64,000 nucleotides of DNA, taken from assembly GCF_945901735.1 (NCBI RefSeq), contig NZ_CAMDLM010000017.1:18348-82347 (forward strand), in the 5' to 3' direction. The notes beneath the pieces are model-generated. The model saw only the letters and a program-made list of their open reading frames with translations. It ran no database searches and had not been told where the DNA came from. The DNA comes from Limnohabitans sp. Rim8 (GTDB taxonomy: Bacteria; Pseudomonadota; Gammaproteobacteria; Burkholderiales; Burkholderiaceae_C). This document shows, piece by piece, positions 16,488 to 28,954 of this stretch; position 1 is the stretch's first letter, and each line of letters starts with the position of its first letter. Position numbers and translations under genes: made by a program.

Positions 16488-17647
16488 GCGCACAGGCCGG
16501 CGTTGAGGTGTTCCAGCGTGCGGCGGTAGATGGCCTTGAGCGGCGCGATGTCACTCAGCGCCACATGCTCGTTGACCTTGTGAATCGTCGCGTTGGGCGG
16601 GCCGAACTCGATGACCTGCGGGCAAATCTGCGCGATGAAGCGGCCATCGCTGGTGCCGCCGGTGGTGGACAGCTCGGTGGTCAGGCCGGTTTCATCGGCG
16701 ATGGCTTTTTGAATGGCGGCCACCAAGGTGCCCGGCGTGGTCAAAAACGGCAGCCCGCCAATGGTCCATTTCAAATCGTACTGGAGGCCCTGTTGGTCCA
16801 GAACTGCGGTCAAGCGCTTTTGAAGGCTCTCGGGGGTGGATTCGGTGCAAAAACGAAAGTTGAAGTCCACCACGCAGTCGCCGGGGATCACGTTGCTCGC
16901 GCCTGTGCCCGAGTGGATGTTGCTGACCTGCCAGCTGGTGGGTTGGAAGAAGGCATTGCCTTCATCCCAACGGATGGCCACCAGTTCGGCCAGCGCTGGG
17001 GCCAGCCGGTGGATCGGGTTGTCGGCCAAGTGCGGGTAGGCGATGTGGCCTTGCACGCCTTGGATGGTGAGTTTGCCGCTCAGGGTGCCGCGTCGACCGT
17101 TCTTGATCATGTCGCCGGTTTGCTGCACCGAGGTGGGTTCGCCCACGATGCAAAACTGCGGCACATCACCTCTTGCCACCAAGGCTTTGCAGACCACCAC
17201 CGTGCCGTCGAGCGCCGGGCCCTCTTCGTCGCTGGTCAGCAAAAAGGCGATGCCCAAAGCTGGGTTGGGATTGGCTGCCAGAAACTCTTTCACTGCCACC
17301 ACCATGGCCGCCAGCGAGGTTTTCATGTCGCTCGCACCGCGCCCAAACAACTTGCCGTCTTTGTGGGTGGGGGTGAAGGGGTCGCTGTGCCATTGCGTGA
17401 GTGGCCCGGTGGGCACCACGTCGGTGTGACCGGCAAAGGCCAGGGTCTGGCCCGAGCTGCCCGCGCGCGTGGCCCACAGGTTGCGCACGCGAAAGGTGTC
17501 GGGGCCGGAGTCCATGAATTCGCAGACGAAGCCCAAAGGGTTCAAAGCATCGGCGATCAGGTCGAGACAGCCCGCATCCTCAGGCGTGACCGAGGGTTTG
17601 GAAATCAACTGCTCGGCCAGTCGCAGGGTGTCGTGACAGGTGGTCAT
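16484..17647 (-). CDS. dapE: Succinyl-diaminopimelate desuccinylase DapE
   Basis: Zinc metallohydrolase of the lysine/meso-diaminopimelate pathway; it removes succinate from N-succinyl-LL-DAP and so supplies both lysine and cell-wall DAP. The 387 residues are the usual M20 length. Metal-binding and catalytic motifs are visible: [41 protein letters not shown] and, late, [12 protein letters not shown] with [10 protein letters not shown] close to the end. The start codon is two bases before the end of dapC, so the two consecutive DAP genes are translated together. Another DAP gene, dapA, lies 28 kb away in this window. Confidence 0.95.
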   Translation of the reverse strand: MTTCHDTLRLAEQLISKPSVTPEDAGCLDLIADALNPLGFVCEFMDSGPDTFRVRNLWATRAGSSGQTLAFAGHTDVVPTGPLTQWHSDPFTPTHKDGKLFGRGASDMKTSLAAMVVAVKEFLAANPNPALGIAFLLTSDEEGPALDGTVVVCKALVARGDVPQFCIVGEPTSVQQTGDMIKNGRRGTLSGKLTIQGVQGHIAYPHLADNPIHRLAPALAELVAIRWDEGNAFFQPTSWQVSNIHSGTGASNVIPGDCVVDFNFRFCTESTPESLQKRLTAVLDQQGLQYDLKWTIGGLPFLTTPGTLVAAIQKAIADETGLTTELSTTGGTSDGRFIAQICPQVIEFGPPNATIHKVNEHVALSDIAPLKAIYRRTLEHLNAGLCA

Positions 17648-17649
17648 GA

Positions 17650-18864
17650 TCAAGCCTTTTTGGGGTGTGCACGCACAAAACGGGCGATGCGCTCGGCCGC
17701 TTCCAGGCATTCGGCCGTCTCGGCCACCAGCGCCATGCGGATGCGGCCCTCGCCCGGGTTGCTGCCGTTGAAATCCCGCGCCAGGTAGCTGCCAGGCAGC
17801 ACGGTGACGCTTTCGGCCTCGTAAAGGGCCTTGGCAAAGGCCGCGTCGTCGCCTTGCCAACCCGCAGGCACACCGGCCCAAAGGTAAAAGCTGGCGTCGG
17901 GCAGTTTCACATCCAGCACCTGGGCCAGCACGGGTGTGACCTGGGCAAACTTGGTGCGGTACTGGTTGCGGTTGTCCACCACGTGGGCTTCGTCGCCCCA
18001 GGCGGCCACGCTGGCCGATTGCACCACTGGGCTCATGGCGCTGCCATGGTAGGTGCGGTAGAGCAAGAACTGCTGGATGATGGCCGCGTCGCCCGCCACA
18101 AAACCGCTGCGCAGGCCCGGCACATTGCTGCGCTTGCTGAGGCTGGTGAAGGCGATCAGGCGTTTGAAATCGGTGCGGCCGAGCAGGTGGGCGGCTTCCA
18201 GACCGCTCAAAGGTGCTTCTTCGCGGAAGTAAATCTCGCTGTAGCACTCGTCCGAGGCGATCACGAAACCGTGCTGGTCGGACAGCGCAAACAGCCTTTG
18301 CCATTCCGACAGCGGCATCACGGCCCCCGTGGGGTTGCCGGGCGAGCAGACGAACAGCAGCTGCGTGCGCGCCCAGACGGCGGCAGGCACGCTGTCCCAG
18401 TCGTTGGCAAAGTTGCGCGCGGGGTCGCTGGGCACGTAGTGCAATTCGGCCCCGGCCAGCAGCGCAGCGCCTTCGTAGATTTGGTAAAAAGGGTTGGGGC
18501 TGACCACCGTCGCGCCGGGTCGGGTGGGGTCGATCACGGTCTGCGTCAGGGCAAACAGCGCCTCGCGCGAGCCATTCACCGGCAGCACTTGGGTGGCTGC
18601 GTCCAGCGTCAGGTCATAGCGGGTCTGGAGCCAAGCCGTACAGGCTTTGCGCAAGGCGGGCTCGCCCGCTGTGGCGGGGTAGGCCGACAAACCGGTGGCC
18701 ACCGCCGCCTTGAGCGCGTCCTGAATGAAAGCCGGTGTGGCGTGTTTGGGCTCGCCAATGCCCAAGCTGATGGGCTTGAAGGCAGGGTTGGGGGTGACAC
18801 TGGCGAACAGCTGCTTGAGCCGTTCAAAAGGGTAGGGTTGCAGCTTGGCGAGGAGGGGATTCAT
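17650..18864 (-). CDS. dapC: Succinyldiaminopimelate transaminase DapC
   Basis: PLP-dependent class I aminotransferase of 404 residues that makes N-succinyl-LL-DAP from the keto acid, the step before DapE. Recognisable parts are [20 protein letters not shown] at the start, [14 protein letters not shown], the substrate loop [23 protein letters not shown] and the PLP lysine in [17 protein letters not shown]. The ATG at 18864 was chosen because the conserved N-terminus begins there, although the frame is open further upstream. Directly upstream of dapE with a two-base gap; divergent from smc. Specific assignment rests on both sequence style and context. Confidence 0.92.
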   Translation of the reverse strand: MNPLLAKLQPYPFERLKQLFASVTPNPAFKPISLGIGEPKHATPAFIQDALKAAVATGLSAYPATAGEPALRKACTAWLQTRYDLTLDAATQVLPVNGSREALFALTQTVIDPTRPGATVVSPNPFYQIYEGAALLAGAELHYVPSDPARNFANDWDSVPAAVWARTQLLFVCSPGNPTGAVMPLSEWQRLFALSDQHGFVIASDECYSEIYFREEAPLSGLEAAHLLGRTDFKRLIAFTSLSKRSNVPGLRSGFVAGDAAIIQQFLLYRTYHGSAMSPVVQSASVAAWGDEAHVVDNRNQYRTKFAQVTPVLAQVLDVKLPDASFYLWAGVPAGWQGDDAAFAKALYEAESVTVLPGSYLARDFNGSNPGEGRIRMALVAETAECLEAAERIARFVRAHPKKA

Positions 18865-19025
18865 GCCCCGATTATCCGGGATCAAGGGTGCCCGTTGGTC
18901 CTCGTGCTTGTCAGCAGGTTTTTCACCATGCCTGTCGGGTAACATTGACGTTTTGAACGGTGTTGGCCATTTGGGCTGGCCCATCTGGCTGATCTCCATC
19001 CGATCCGACCACCAACAAAACCGCC

Positions 19026-22000
19026 GTGCGCCTCAATTCCATCAAGCTTTCCGGCTTCAAATCGTTCGCCGAACCGACCAACTTTCTGCTCCCTGGGCAG
19101 TTGGTGGGCGTGGTCGGGCCCAACGGTTGCGGAAAATCCAACATCATGGACGCGGTGCGTTGGGTGCTGGGTGAGTCCAAGGCGTCCGAATTGCGTGGCG
19201 AGTCCATGCAGGACGTGATTTTCAACGGCACCAACACCCGCAAACCCGCCAGCCGCGCCAGCGTGGAGCTGGTCTTTGACAATGCCGATCACCGCGCCGG
19301 TGGCCAGTGGGGCCAGTTTGCCGAAATATCTCTCAAGCGCGTGCTGACCCGCGACGGCAACAGCAGTTATTACATCAACAACCAGCCGGTGCGCCGCCGT
19401 GACGTGCAGGACGTGTTTTTGGGCACAGGCCTGGGCCCACGCGCCTACGCCATCATTGGCCAGGGCACCATCAGCCGCATCATCGAGTCACGCCCCGAAG
19501 AGCTGCGCTTGTTTCTTGAAGAAGCCGCAGGCGTTTCCAAGTACAAAGAGCGTCGCCGCGAGACCGAAAACCGCCTGTCGGACACCCGCGAAAACCTGAC
19601 CCGGGTCGACGATATCTTGCGCGAACTGAACGCCAATCTGGAAAAGTTGGAAAAGCAAGCTGAAGTGGCCCAGCGTTACAACAACTTGCAAGCCGACAGC
19701 ATGCTCAAGCAACATCAGTTGTGGTTCTTGAAACGCCGCGACGCTGAGGCCGACCAAGGCCGCATGAAGTCGGACGTTGACCAAGCGGTCAATGCACTGG
19801 AATCGCGCATGGCCGATTTACGGCACGTCGAAGCCGATTTGGAAACCATCCGCCAGGCGCATTACGCCGCAGGTGACGAGGTCAACCAAGCCCAAGGCAA
19901 GCTGTACGAAGCCAGTGCCGAGGTCGGAAAGCTTGAAGCGGAAATCCGCTTTGTGGTCGAAGGTCGCCAACGCGCAGAACAACGCCTGAAGCAGTTGGTG
20001 GAGCAAACCGCACAATGGGACACCCGCAGCCAAGACGCGCAAGCCGAGCTGCAGACTTTGTCAGAGCAAGCGGCCATGGCTGAAGACCAAAGCATGACGC
20101 TGGCCGCCCAGGTGGAAGACCAAGCCATGGCCTTGCCCGATCTGGAAGAAGCCCTGCGCAAAGCGCAAAACGACGCCAATACCCAGCGCGCCACGGTGGT
20201 GCAGGTGCAGCAGCAAATTGGTGTGCTGGCCGCAGACCAGCGCAACGTTGAAGAGCAATCGCGCCAGATCGACAACCGCCGCGAGCGCCTGCTGACCGAG
20301 CGCAACGCCTTGGCCGCCCCCGACGAAGCACGCCTGCAGCAGTTGCAAGAACAGCTGGCCGAGGCCGAAGCCCTGTCTGTTCAATCGCAAGCCCGCTTGC
20401 AAGAACTGCAAGAACAGGTGCCCTCGCTGGACGAAGACCGCCGCACCCGCCAATCTGCCGTGAACAATGAGTCGTCCCGCTTGGCCGATCTGAGCGCCCG
20501 CATCGAGGCGCTCAAGGCCCTGCAGGAAAAAGTCCGCACCGACGGCAAACTCAAGCCTTGGCTGGCCAAGCACGGGATGGACGGTCTGGAAGGCCTTTGG
20601 AGCCGCATTCATACTGCGCCCGGCTGGGAAAACGCCCTCGAATCGGCCCTGCGCGAGCGCTTGTCGGCGCTCGAAGTCTCACGCTTGGACATGGTCCGCG
20701 CCTTTGCCAATGACGCCCCGCCTGCCAAGCTGAGCTTTTTCAGCCCACCATTGGCCACCAAGGCCGCACCGCGCAGCGGCATGCCCTCGGGGTGCAAGCC
20801 CCTGGCAGACTGGTTGCGCGTGCACGATGCCGGGCTGTCAGCCTTGCTGGCAGACTGGCTGCAAGGCTGCTACACGGCGCCCAACATCGACGATGCGTTG
20901 GCCTGGCGCGGCCAACTGCAAGCGGGCGAAACCCTGTTTGTGCAAGCGGGGCATGCCGTGGACCTGAACAGCGTGGTGTTCTACGCGCAAGACTCCGAGC
21001 AAGCCGGTTTGCTGGGCCGCGCTCAAGAGATCGAAAATCTCGACAAGCAGCTGCGCGCCCAGACCCTGATTTCTGAAGAAAGCCGCAGCGCCCTGGTGCG
21101 GGCCGAGGCGGCCTATGCCGACGCCTCGCAACGCCTGATCACCGTGCGACGCGAAGCCAGCGAAAGCCAGTCGCGCACGCACGAGCTGCAGGTCGAAACC
21201 CTGCGCCTGTCGCAGTTGGTGGCGCAAACGCGCGCCCGCAGCGACCAAATCAGCAACGACTTGGCCGAAGTCGAGGCTTTGCTCGACGAATTGCAAGAGC
21301 GCCGCGTCACCGCCGAAGCCCGTTTTGAAGAGCTGGACATGCAGCTGGCCGACACCCAAGAGCGCCACGCCCAGCTGGACGAGCGCGTGATCGAGGCCGA
21401 GCGCAAGCTGGCCGAATGCCGCGAACAGCAGCGTAGCCTGGAGCGCCGGGCGCAAGAAGCGCAGTTCTCGCAGCGCAGCCTGGACGCCCGCCGGGCCGAG
21501 CTGAAGCGCACGCTGGAGACCGCACAGCAGCAAGTGATCAGCATTGACGCCGAAATGCAGCGCGCCCGTGACGAACTCAGCCGCTTGACCGATGCCGCTG
21601 CCCAAGCCGGGCTGCAAAACGTGCTGGCCGTCAAACTGGAGCGCGAGCAAGCCCTGGGCGCACGGCGCAGCGCCTACGACGACCTGACGGCCAAACTGCG
21701 CGCCAGCGACGAGCGCCGCGTGAGCTTCGAGCGCGAACTCGACCCCCTGCGCCAGCGCATCACCGATTTGCAGCTCAAGGAGCAAGCGGCCCGCCTGGGT
21801 CTGGAACAATACACCCAGCTGCTGGCTGACGCCCAGGCCGACCTGGAGGCCGTAGCCACTTCGATTGAGGCAGGCCAGGTGCGCGTGACCGGCCTGCAAG
21901 GCGAGATCGACCGCATCCACCGCGAAATCACCGCTTTGGGCCCGGTCAATTTGGCCGCACTCGAAGAGCTCACCACATCGCGTGAGCGCAAGACCTTCCT

Positions 22001-22553
22001 GGATGCCCAGTGCGCCGACCTGAATGACGCGATGAACACGCTGGAAGATGCGATTCGGAAAATCGACGTCGAAACCCGCGAGCTTCTGGGCGGTACTTTC
22101 AAGATCGTCAATGAGCACTTCAGCCGCATGTTCCCTGAATTGTTTGGGGGCGGCAATGCGCGTTTGGTCATGACCGGTGACGAAATTTTGGACGCCGGTG
22201 TTCAGGTGCTGGCCCAGCCGCCCGGCAAGAAAAACCAGACCATCCACTTGCTGTCGGGCGGCGAAAAAGCCCTGACCGCGATTGCACTGGTGTTTGCGAT
22301 TTTTCAGCTCAATCCGGCCCCGTTTTGCTTGCTCGACGAGGTGGACGCGCCGCTGGACGACGCCAACACCGAGCGTTATACCAAGCTGGTTAAGGGCATG
22401 GGCAAAGGGACCCAGTTTTTGTTCATCAGCCACAACAAGATCGCCATGGAAATGGCGGAGCAGTTGATCGGCGTGACCATGCAAGAGCAGGGCGTATCAC
22501 GCATCGTGGCTGTGGACATGGAGTCCGCGGTGTCATTGGCCGATGTGGCCTGA
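19026..22553 (+). CDS. smc: Chromosome segregation protein SMC
   Basis: Chromosome-condensing ATPase of 1,175 residues. The head has Walker A GPNGCGKSN at residues 31-39. Two long heptad-rich coiled coils (about 165-490 and 665-1015) flank the hinge, recognised around KPLADWLRVHDAGLSALLADW. The C-terminal head half has LSGGEKALTAIAL near 1076 and Walker B FCLLDEVDAPLDD near 1100. The start is GTG, since MRLNSIKLSGFKSF is the conserved N-terminus and no ATG is near. This is a bacterial SMC, not MukB. zipA and ligA follow with almost no gap, a gene order common in Burkholderiales. scpA/scpB are not in this window. Confidence 0.97.
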   Translation: MRLNSIKLSGFKSFAEPTNFLLPGQLVGVVGPNGCGKSNIMDAVRWVLGESKASELRGESMQDVIFNGTNTRKPASRASVELVFDNADHRAGGQWGQFAEISLKRVLTRDGNSSYYINNQPVRRRDVQDVFLGTGLGPRAYAIIGQGTISRIIESRPEELRLFLEEAAGVSKYKERRRETENRLSDTRENLTRVDDILRELNANLEKLEKQAEVAQRYNNLQADSMLKQHQLWFLKRRDAEADQGRMKSDVDQAVNALESRMADLRHVEADLETIRQAHYAAGDEVNQAQGKLYEASAEVGKLEAEIRFVVEGRQRAEQRLKQLVEQTAQWDTRSQDAQAELQTLSEQAAMAEDQSMTLAAQVEDQAMALPDLEEALRKAQNDANTQRATVVQVQQQIGVLAADQRNVEEQSRQIDNRRERLLTERNALAAPDEARLQQLQEQLAEAEALSVQSQARLQELQEQVPSLDEDRRTRQSAVNNESSRLADLSARIEALKALQEKVRTDGKLKPWLAKHGMDGLEGLWSRIHTAPGWENALESALRERLSALEVSRLDMVRAFANDAPPAKLSFFSPPLATKAAPRSGMPSGCKPLADWLRVHDAGLSALLADWLQGCYTAPNIDDALAWRGQLQAGETLFVQAGHAVDLNSVVFYAQDSEQAGLLGRAQEIENLDKQLRAQTLISEESRSALVRAEAAYADASQRLITVRREASESQSRTHELQVETLRLSQLVAQTRARSDQISNDLAEVEALLDELQERRVTAEARFEELDMQLADTQERHAQLDERVIEAERKLAECREQQRSLERRAQEAQFSQRSLDARRAELKRTLETAQQQVISIDAEMQRARDELSRLTDAAAQAGLQNVLAVKLEREQALGARRSAYDDLTAKLRASDERRVSFERELDPLRQRITDLQLKEQAARLGLEQYTQLLADAQADLEAVATSIEAGQVRVTGLQGEIDRIHREITALGPVNLAALEELTTSRERKTFLDAQCADLNDAMNTLEDAIRKIDVETRELLGGTFKIVNEHFSRMFPELFGGGNARLVMTGDEILDAGVQVLAQPPGKKNQTIHLLSGGEKALTAIALVFAIFQLNPAPFCLLDEVDAPLDDANTERYTKLVKGMGKGTQFLFISHNKIAMEMAEQLIGVTMQEQGVSRIVAVDMESAVSLADVA

Positions 22554-22563
22554 GGAATTTATC

Positions 22564-23646
22564 TTGGAATCGATGAGCTCATTGCAGTTGAGTCTGGCCG
22601 CCATCGGGGCGCTCACCGTGGGTGCCGTGGTGCTCTACAACTACTGGACGTCACGCAAAAACGCGCCTCGACAAGCCGACCCCCATCGCGAGCCTGCGCC
22701 CGAGTCGGCTTTGCATGCCATCGAGCCTGTGTTGAACACCGACCCCGCTGTTTCTGGCAACAGCACCGATGCCATTGAGCCAGTGCTGCAAGATGCTTTC
22801 TCGCACCTGAGCCAGCCCGATCGCAAGCCCCATTTGGACGCATTGATCGACGTGCTGGCGTCTATCGAAGTGGACCAGGCTGTGTCGGGTGATGCCGCTT
22901 TGGCGGCCCTGCCATCCACACGCCGGGTCGGCACCAAGTTGTTTTCTGTCGAGGGATGTGTGCAAGGCTCAGGGAAGTGGGAGGCACTGGCCGCCGGACG
23001 GCGCTACACCGCCTTTCAGGCGGGGGTTCAATTGGCCAACCGTGTGGGTGCGATCAACAACATCGAATTTTCTGAATTCGTGATCAAAACGCAGGCTTTT
23101 GCAGATGCCATAGGCGGCAGCGCCAGTTTCAGTGACATGCTTGAAGAGGTGACCCGCGCCCGCGAGCTGGACCAATTTGCCAGCGTGCACGACGCGCAGC
23201 TGAGCTTCACGCTGTGTGCCCGCACCTCAGCCTGGAGTCCTGGCTACATTCATCAGCATGCGGCCCGCTTGGGCTTTGTTCCCGGTGTCATACCCGGCCG
23301 CATGGTTTTGCCAGCTTTGGTGCAAGGCCTGCCGCCAGTTCTTTCACTCAACTTTGACGCCCATGCGGCGATGGCCGACGACCCGGATCTGTCGGCTATT
23401 CGCTCTTTTGCATTGAGCCTGGATGTGCCCCAGACCGCCCGCCAAGAGCAGCCTTATGTCCGCCTGCGCGAAGCCGCTGTTTCTCTGGCTGCACAGATGG
23501 ACGGTGTCGTGACCGATGGCGAAGGCCAGGTGCTCAGTGACGCTACGCTCGACCAGATTGGTCTGGACATGCAGCAGCTGTACGACGCGTTGGATGCCCG
23601 CGAGCTGTCTGCCGGATCGCCACAAGCGCGCCGCCTGTTCTCTTGA
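22564..23646 (+). CDS. zipA: Cell division protein ZipA (FtsZ-binding)
   Basis: Inner-membrane protein that tethers FtsZ to the membrane at the division site. A single N-terminal transmembrane helix (LSLAAIGALTVGAVVLYNYW) is followed by a charged Pro/Glu/Asp linker to about residue 130 and then the C-terminal ZipA FtsZ-binding domain (KLFSVEGCVQG, SEFVIKTQAFADA, RMVLPAL). A GAGGAA ribosome-binding site overlapping the smc stop lies six bases before a TTG at 22564; an ATG three codons later is the alternative start. The gene sits between smc and ligA, its usual place in this group. About 360 residues. Confidence 0.85.
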   Translation: MESMSSLQLSLAAIGALTVGAVVLYNYWTSRKNAPRQADPHREPAPESALHAIEPVLNTDPAVSGNSTDAIEPVLQDAFSHLSQPDRKPHLDALIDVLASIEVDQAVSGDAALAALPSTRRVGTKLFSVEGCVQGSGKWEALAAGRRYTAFQAGVQLANRVGAINNIEFSEFVIKTQAFADAIGGSASFSDMLEEVTRARELDQFASVHDAQLSFTLCARTSAWSPGYIHQHAARLGFVPGVIPGRMVLPALVQGLPPVLSLNFDAHAAMADDPDLSAIRSFALSLDVPQTARQEQPYVRLREAAVSLAAQMDGVVTDGEGQVLSDATLDQIGLDMQQLYDALDARELSAGSPQARRLFS

Positions 23647-25788
<2,142 letters not shown>

Positions 25789-25826
25789 GCTTCGGTCTTC
25801 TGGGACGGCGAGGCAGAACAGGCCAC

Positions 25827-26543
25827 CTAGTGAGTAAGAACTTCCAGCAGTCGATCCAAGCCACCTTCATGAATGGACACCATGGCTTGTTCGCGCACTT
25901 TGGGCTTGGCGTGGTAGGCCACTGACAAACCGGCCACGCCCATCATGGGCAAATCATTCGCGCCGTCGCCCATGGCAATGGCCTGGTTGGGTGTGATGCC
26001 CATCATTTGGCAAGTGGCCAAAAGGGTTTTGCGTTTTTCTTCACCGTCACAAATGTCGCCCCAGGCTTGGTCTACCATGCGACCGGTCAGCACACCATCT
26101 GCTAATTCCAGTTCGTTCGAGCGCGTCCAGTCGATGCCCAAGACATCGCGCACATGGTCGGTGAAATAGGTGAAGCCACCCGAGACCAAGAGAACCTTCA
26201 TGCCCGCAGCCTTGCAGGCCCTGACCAAATCTGCCGCACCCGGATTCAGGCGCAGTCGCGCACTCAACACCTCATGCAGGTGGGCGACTTTCACGCCCTT
26301 GAGCAGCGCCACGCGCTGGCGCAGGCTCTCTTTGTAGTTGGTGATTTCGCCACGCATGGCCGCTTCGGTGATGGCTGCCACTTCTGCCTTGCGGCCGGCG
26401 GCATCTGCGATTTCGTCCACACACTCGATGTTGATCAAGGTCGAGTCCATGTCGAAAGCGATCAGCTTGAATTGGGACAGTCTCAGGGGCGCAGCAAAAC
26501 CCTGAATGGTCAGGCCGGGGGCGAATTCGGTCGCTTGAGTCAT
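25827..26543 (-). CDS. serB: Phosphoserine phosphatase SerB
   Basis: HAD-family phosphatase doing the last step of serine synthesis. The 238 residues contain all HAD motifs: the nucleophile in AFDMDSTLINIECVDE (Asp31), VLLVSGGFTYF (motif II), the Lys further on, and AIAMGDGANDLPMMG (motif III/IV). The short N-terminus lacks the ACT-like domain of E. coli SerB, as is usual for betaproteobacteria. The ATG at 26543 was chosen over a TTG four codons upstream. It converges with ligA and stands alone. Confidence 0.92.
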   Translation of the reverse strand: MTQATEFAPGLTIQGFAAPLRLSQFKLIAFDMDSTLINIECVDEIADAAGRKAEVAAITEAAMRGEITNYKESLRQRVALLKGVKVAHLHEVLSARLRLNPGAADLVRACKAAGMKVLLVSGGFTYFTDHVRDVLGIDWTRSNELELADGVLTGRMVDQAWGDICDGEEKRKTLLATCQMMGITPNQAIAMGDGANDLPMMGVAGLSVAYHAKPKVREQAMVSIHEGGLDRLLEVLTH

Positions 26544-26638
26544 GGCATCAATCAAATCAATGGAAAAATTTTAGGCTCGCCAGAGTTGGATTTGCAGGTC
26601 CGGTGACGAAGTTACGTTGTTATTCTCACTGATCATCT

Positions 26639-27328
26639 TTATTCCACACGTTTTTTCCCCGTTAAACCTGATGGAGTGGCGCTACCGGGTTGTTCAAAGA
26701 TGTTCAAAATCTTCTTGTCACCATCCATGGCCAAGTCCAGCAGTTCAGACAGGCAAGTGCACCCCATTTTCTCCAGAACCCGACTTCTGTGAAGTTTGAC
26801 GGTTGAAGCTGCAGAGCCGTTCAGGTTGGCAATTTGCTTGTTGCCAAAGGCCTTGATCATCCACCCACAAATTTCCCGTTCTTTATCGGTCAAACTGGAA
26901 AACAGTTGCCACGCTTTGTCAGCCTTCATTCTTTGCTGAAGACTTGTTTTGTCTTTTTCCAATGCCAAATCGATCGCTTGAACAAGCGCATGAAGTCCGA
27001 ACGGCTTGAGCAGGAAGTCAATTGCCCCTTTTTTCAAAGCTTCGATGATTTCGGTGGGTTGACTCTCGCCTGAGATGAAAATGATCGGCGTGTCGCATCT
27101 TTGGCGTATCAATTCGGTTTGGAGGCTCAGGCCGCTGGTTTCTGGCATGCGGTTATCGAGCAAAATGACAGCCGGGCTGATGGGCAGTGCATCCCTCAGA
27201 AAGGCCTTGGGGTTTTCAAAGCTCTGCATAGAGTAACGCAACGAACTGAGACTGAAGGCCAGACTTCTGCGTATGGATGGGTCGTCATCGATCAGGTAGA
27301 TGTGGCCTTTGAAACCTTCAAAATTCAT
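26639..27328 (-). CDS. FixJ/LuxR-type response regulator without an adjacent kinase
   Basis: A 229-residue two-component regulator. The receiver domain has the acidic pocket LIDDDP, the phosphorylatable Asp58 in VILLDNRMP, the switch Ser in FISGES and Lys108 in FLLKPFG. A short linker leads to a LuxR-type helix-turn-helix (residues 145-200: LTDKEREICGWMIKAFGNKQIA ... HRSRVLEKMG is the family pattern). The NMRMPETSGL-like receiver and the FLLKPF ending are typical of the FixJ/StyR/TodT subgroup. No histidine kinase lies nearby, so its signal must come from elsewhere. It is divergent from the sigma-54 activator over 117 AT-rich bases, which suggests joint control of the importer downstream. Confidence 0.82.
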   Translation of the reverse strand: MNFEGFKGHIYLIDDDPSIRRSLAFSLSSLRYSMQSFENPKAFLRDALPISPAVILLDNRMPETSGLSLQTELIRQRCDTPIIFISGESQPTEIIEALKKGAIDFLLKPFGLHALVQAIDLALEKDKTSLQQRMKADKAWQLFSSLTDKEREICGWMIKAFGNKQIANLNGSAASTVKLHRSRVLEKMGCTCLSELLDLAMDGDKKILNIFEQPGSATPSGLTGKKRVE

Positions 27329-27445
27329 TCATCACCTGTGTTAATTTGGTTGCACCGAAGCTTAAATTTTTTATTACTTAATTTTGATTATTTAATTGTA
27401 AATAATATTTAAATCAATTGAAGTCACCGTGGATGGGGTAGCTGC
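27329..27445. other. AT-rich divergent control region between two regulators
   Basis: 117 bases between the FixJ-like gene and the sigma-54 activator, with long A/T runs (27360-27420) that contrast with the surrounding GC-rich DNA. It must hold both promoters. Several TTAATT/AATTGA-like elements are seen, but no single convincing -35/-10 pair or operator can be picked by eye. Confidence 0.5.
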
Positions 27446-28951
27446 ATGAATTCTGACAGTTTGGGCTATTTAACGGGCTTACCGACCGATGGCCAGAGCA
27501 TTTTGAGCTTGGCAGCTCGTTCACTGTTTGATGTGTTTGCCAACGCCAGTGAGGGCATGCTGTTGGTGGACCGGTCCGGACGGGTGGTGTGGATCAATGA
27601 CCATTACCGCCGGTACCTGCCCGCCTTGGGGTTCGAGAAAGAGGAGGATTTTGTCGGCAGGCCTGTGGTGGAGGTGGTGCAAAACACCCTGATGGGCCAA
27701 GTGATGGAAACGGGTAAACCCATACTGATCGATCTGCTGAGCAACAAGGCGGGAACTTTTTTGGTCAGCCGATTTCCCTTGCGTGACGATGCCGGATTGG
27801 TCATTGGTGCTTTGGGTGTGGTGTTGTTCGATCAGCCCGAAACCAACTTACAACCACTGATGGCCAAATTTGCCTTGATGCAACGGGAGCTGGACGAAGC
27901 CCGCGATGCCTTGGCCGCACAGCGTAAAACAGGGCCCGCACTGCGCCAAGCGCGCTACAGTTTTGCCAGTTTTGTGGGCGCCAGTGCGGTCGTGACCGAT
28001 CTGAAACGCCAGGCCAGGCGAGCGGCCCAAACCCGCAGTCCCATTTTGCTTTTGGGAGAAACGGGTACCGGTAAAGAGTTGCTGGCCCATGCCATTCATG
28101 CCAGCTCGCCTCGGGCCAGGGGGCCATTGGTCAGCGTCAACATCGCGGCCGTGCCTGATGCATTGCTGGAGGCCGAATTTTTTGGTGTTGCACCTGGCGC
28201 TTTCACGGGGGCAGACCGCAAAGGGCGTGAAGGAAAATTCAAGCTGGCCGACGGTGGTACTTTGTTCCTGGATGAGATGGGTGACATGCCCGTGGGCCTG
28301 CAGGCGAAGTTGTTGCGTGCCTTGCAGGAGGGTGAAATCGAGCCCTTGGGTTCCAATCAATTGGTGCCTTTCGATGTTCGGGTGATCGCGGCGACATCCC
28401 GTGATTTGGCCAAGCTGGTGGGCGAAGGCTTGTTTCGCGAGGATCTTTTTTACAGACTCAATGTCTTGCCACTTCGCGTGCCGGCTTTGCGCGAGCGTGC
28501 CTCTGACATTCCCAACTTGGTCGAGGTGTTGTCGGAGGAGTTGGCTTTGCGCAGTGCAGTGCCACAGCCAGAGTTCAAGAGTGAAGCGGTCGCGTTGCTT
28601 TCAGCGCAACCCTGGCGGGGCAATGTGCGTGAGCTGCGCAATGTGATCGAGCAGTTGCTGCTGCGCTGTGAATCGGGTTGTGTGGACGCCTCATCGGTCG
28701 AAAGTGTTTTGCGTGAATCTGGCCTCAGTCAGATTGTTCCCGCCCACGTCGAACCTGCAGGTTCTGCCTTGATGGGCCCGCAGCATTTGGCTGACGACCC
28801 GTCTGGCGAGCGATGGCCTTTGGCCCCGCGCATCCGTGCGATGGAGGTCCAGGCGGTGCAGGAGGCTTTGAACAAAACCCGGGGCAACAAGGCAGCGGCG
28901 GCCCATTTGCTGGGCATATCGCGTGCCAAGCTGTACCAATGCCTTTCGTGA
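27446..28951 (+). CDS. PAS-containing sigma-54-dependent transcriptional activator
   Basis: A 501-residue enhancer-binding protein. Residues 25-145 look like a PAS sensor (LFDVFANASEGMLLVDRSG, VVWINDHYRRYL), followed by a short coiled coil. The AAA+ domain starts near 185: Walker A GETGTGKELLAHAIH near 201, the sigma-54 contact loop GAFTGA near 251, Walker B GGTLFLDEMGDMP, and FREDLFYRLNVLPLRVPALRER. A Fis-type helix-turn-helix ends the protein (NKAAAAHLLGISRAKLYQ). The PAS domain implies sensing of a small molecule or redox state instead of phosphorylation. A sigma-54 promoter lies 144 bases after its stop, before the ABC importer, its likely target. Confidence 0.9.
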   Translation: MNSDSLGYLTGLPTDGQSILSLAARSLFDVFANASEGMLLVDRSGRVVWINDHYRRYLPALGFEKEEDFVGRPVVEVVQNTLMGQVMETGKPILIDLLSNKAGTFLVSRFPLRDDAGLVIGALGVVLFDQPETNLQPLMAKFALMQRELDEARDALAAQRKTGPALRQARYSFASFVGASAVVTDLKRQARRAAQTRSPILLLGETGTGKELLAHAIHASSPRARGPLVSVNIAAVPDALLEAEFFGVAPGAFTGADRKGREGKFKLADGGTLFLDEMGDMPVGLQAKLLRALQEGEIEPLGSNQLVPFDVRVIAATSRDLAKLVGEGLFREDLFYRLNVLPLRVPALRERASDIPNLVEVLSEELALRSAVPQPEFKSEAVALLSAQPWRGNVRELRNVIEQLLLRCESGCVDASSVESVLRESGLSQIVPAHVEPAGSALMGPQHLADDPSGERWPLAPRIRAMEVQAVQEALNKTRGNKAAAAHLLGISRAKLYQCLS

Positions 28952-28954
28952 TGT

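Noticed and set aside
20838..22484. 548-codon open frame opposite to smc
   Set aside because: Antisense to a clear SMC coding region; the translation is Gln/His/Leu-rich as expected for the complement of GC-rich codons.
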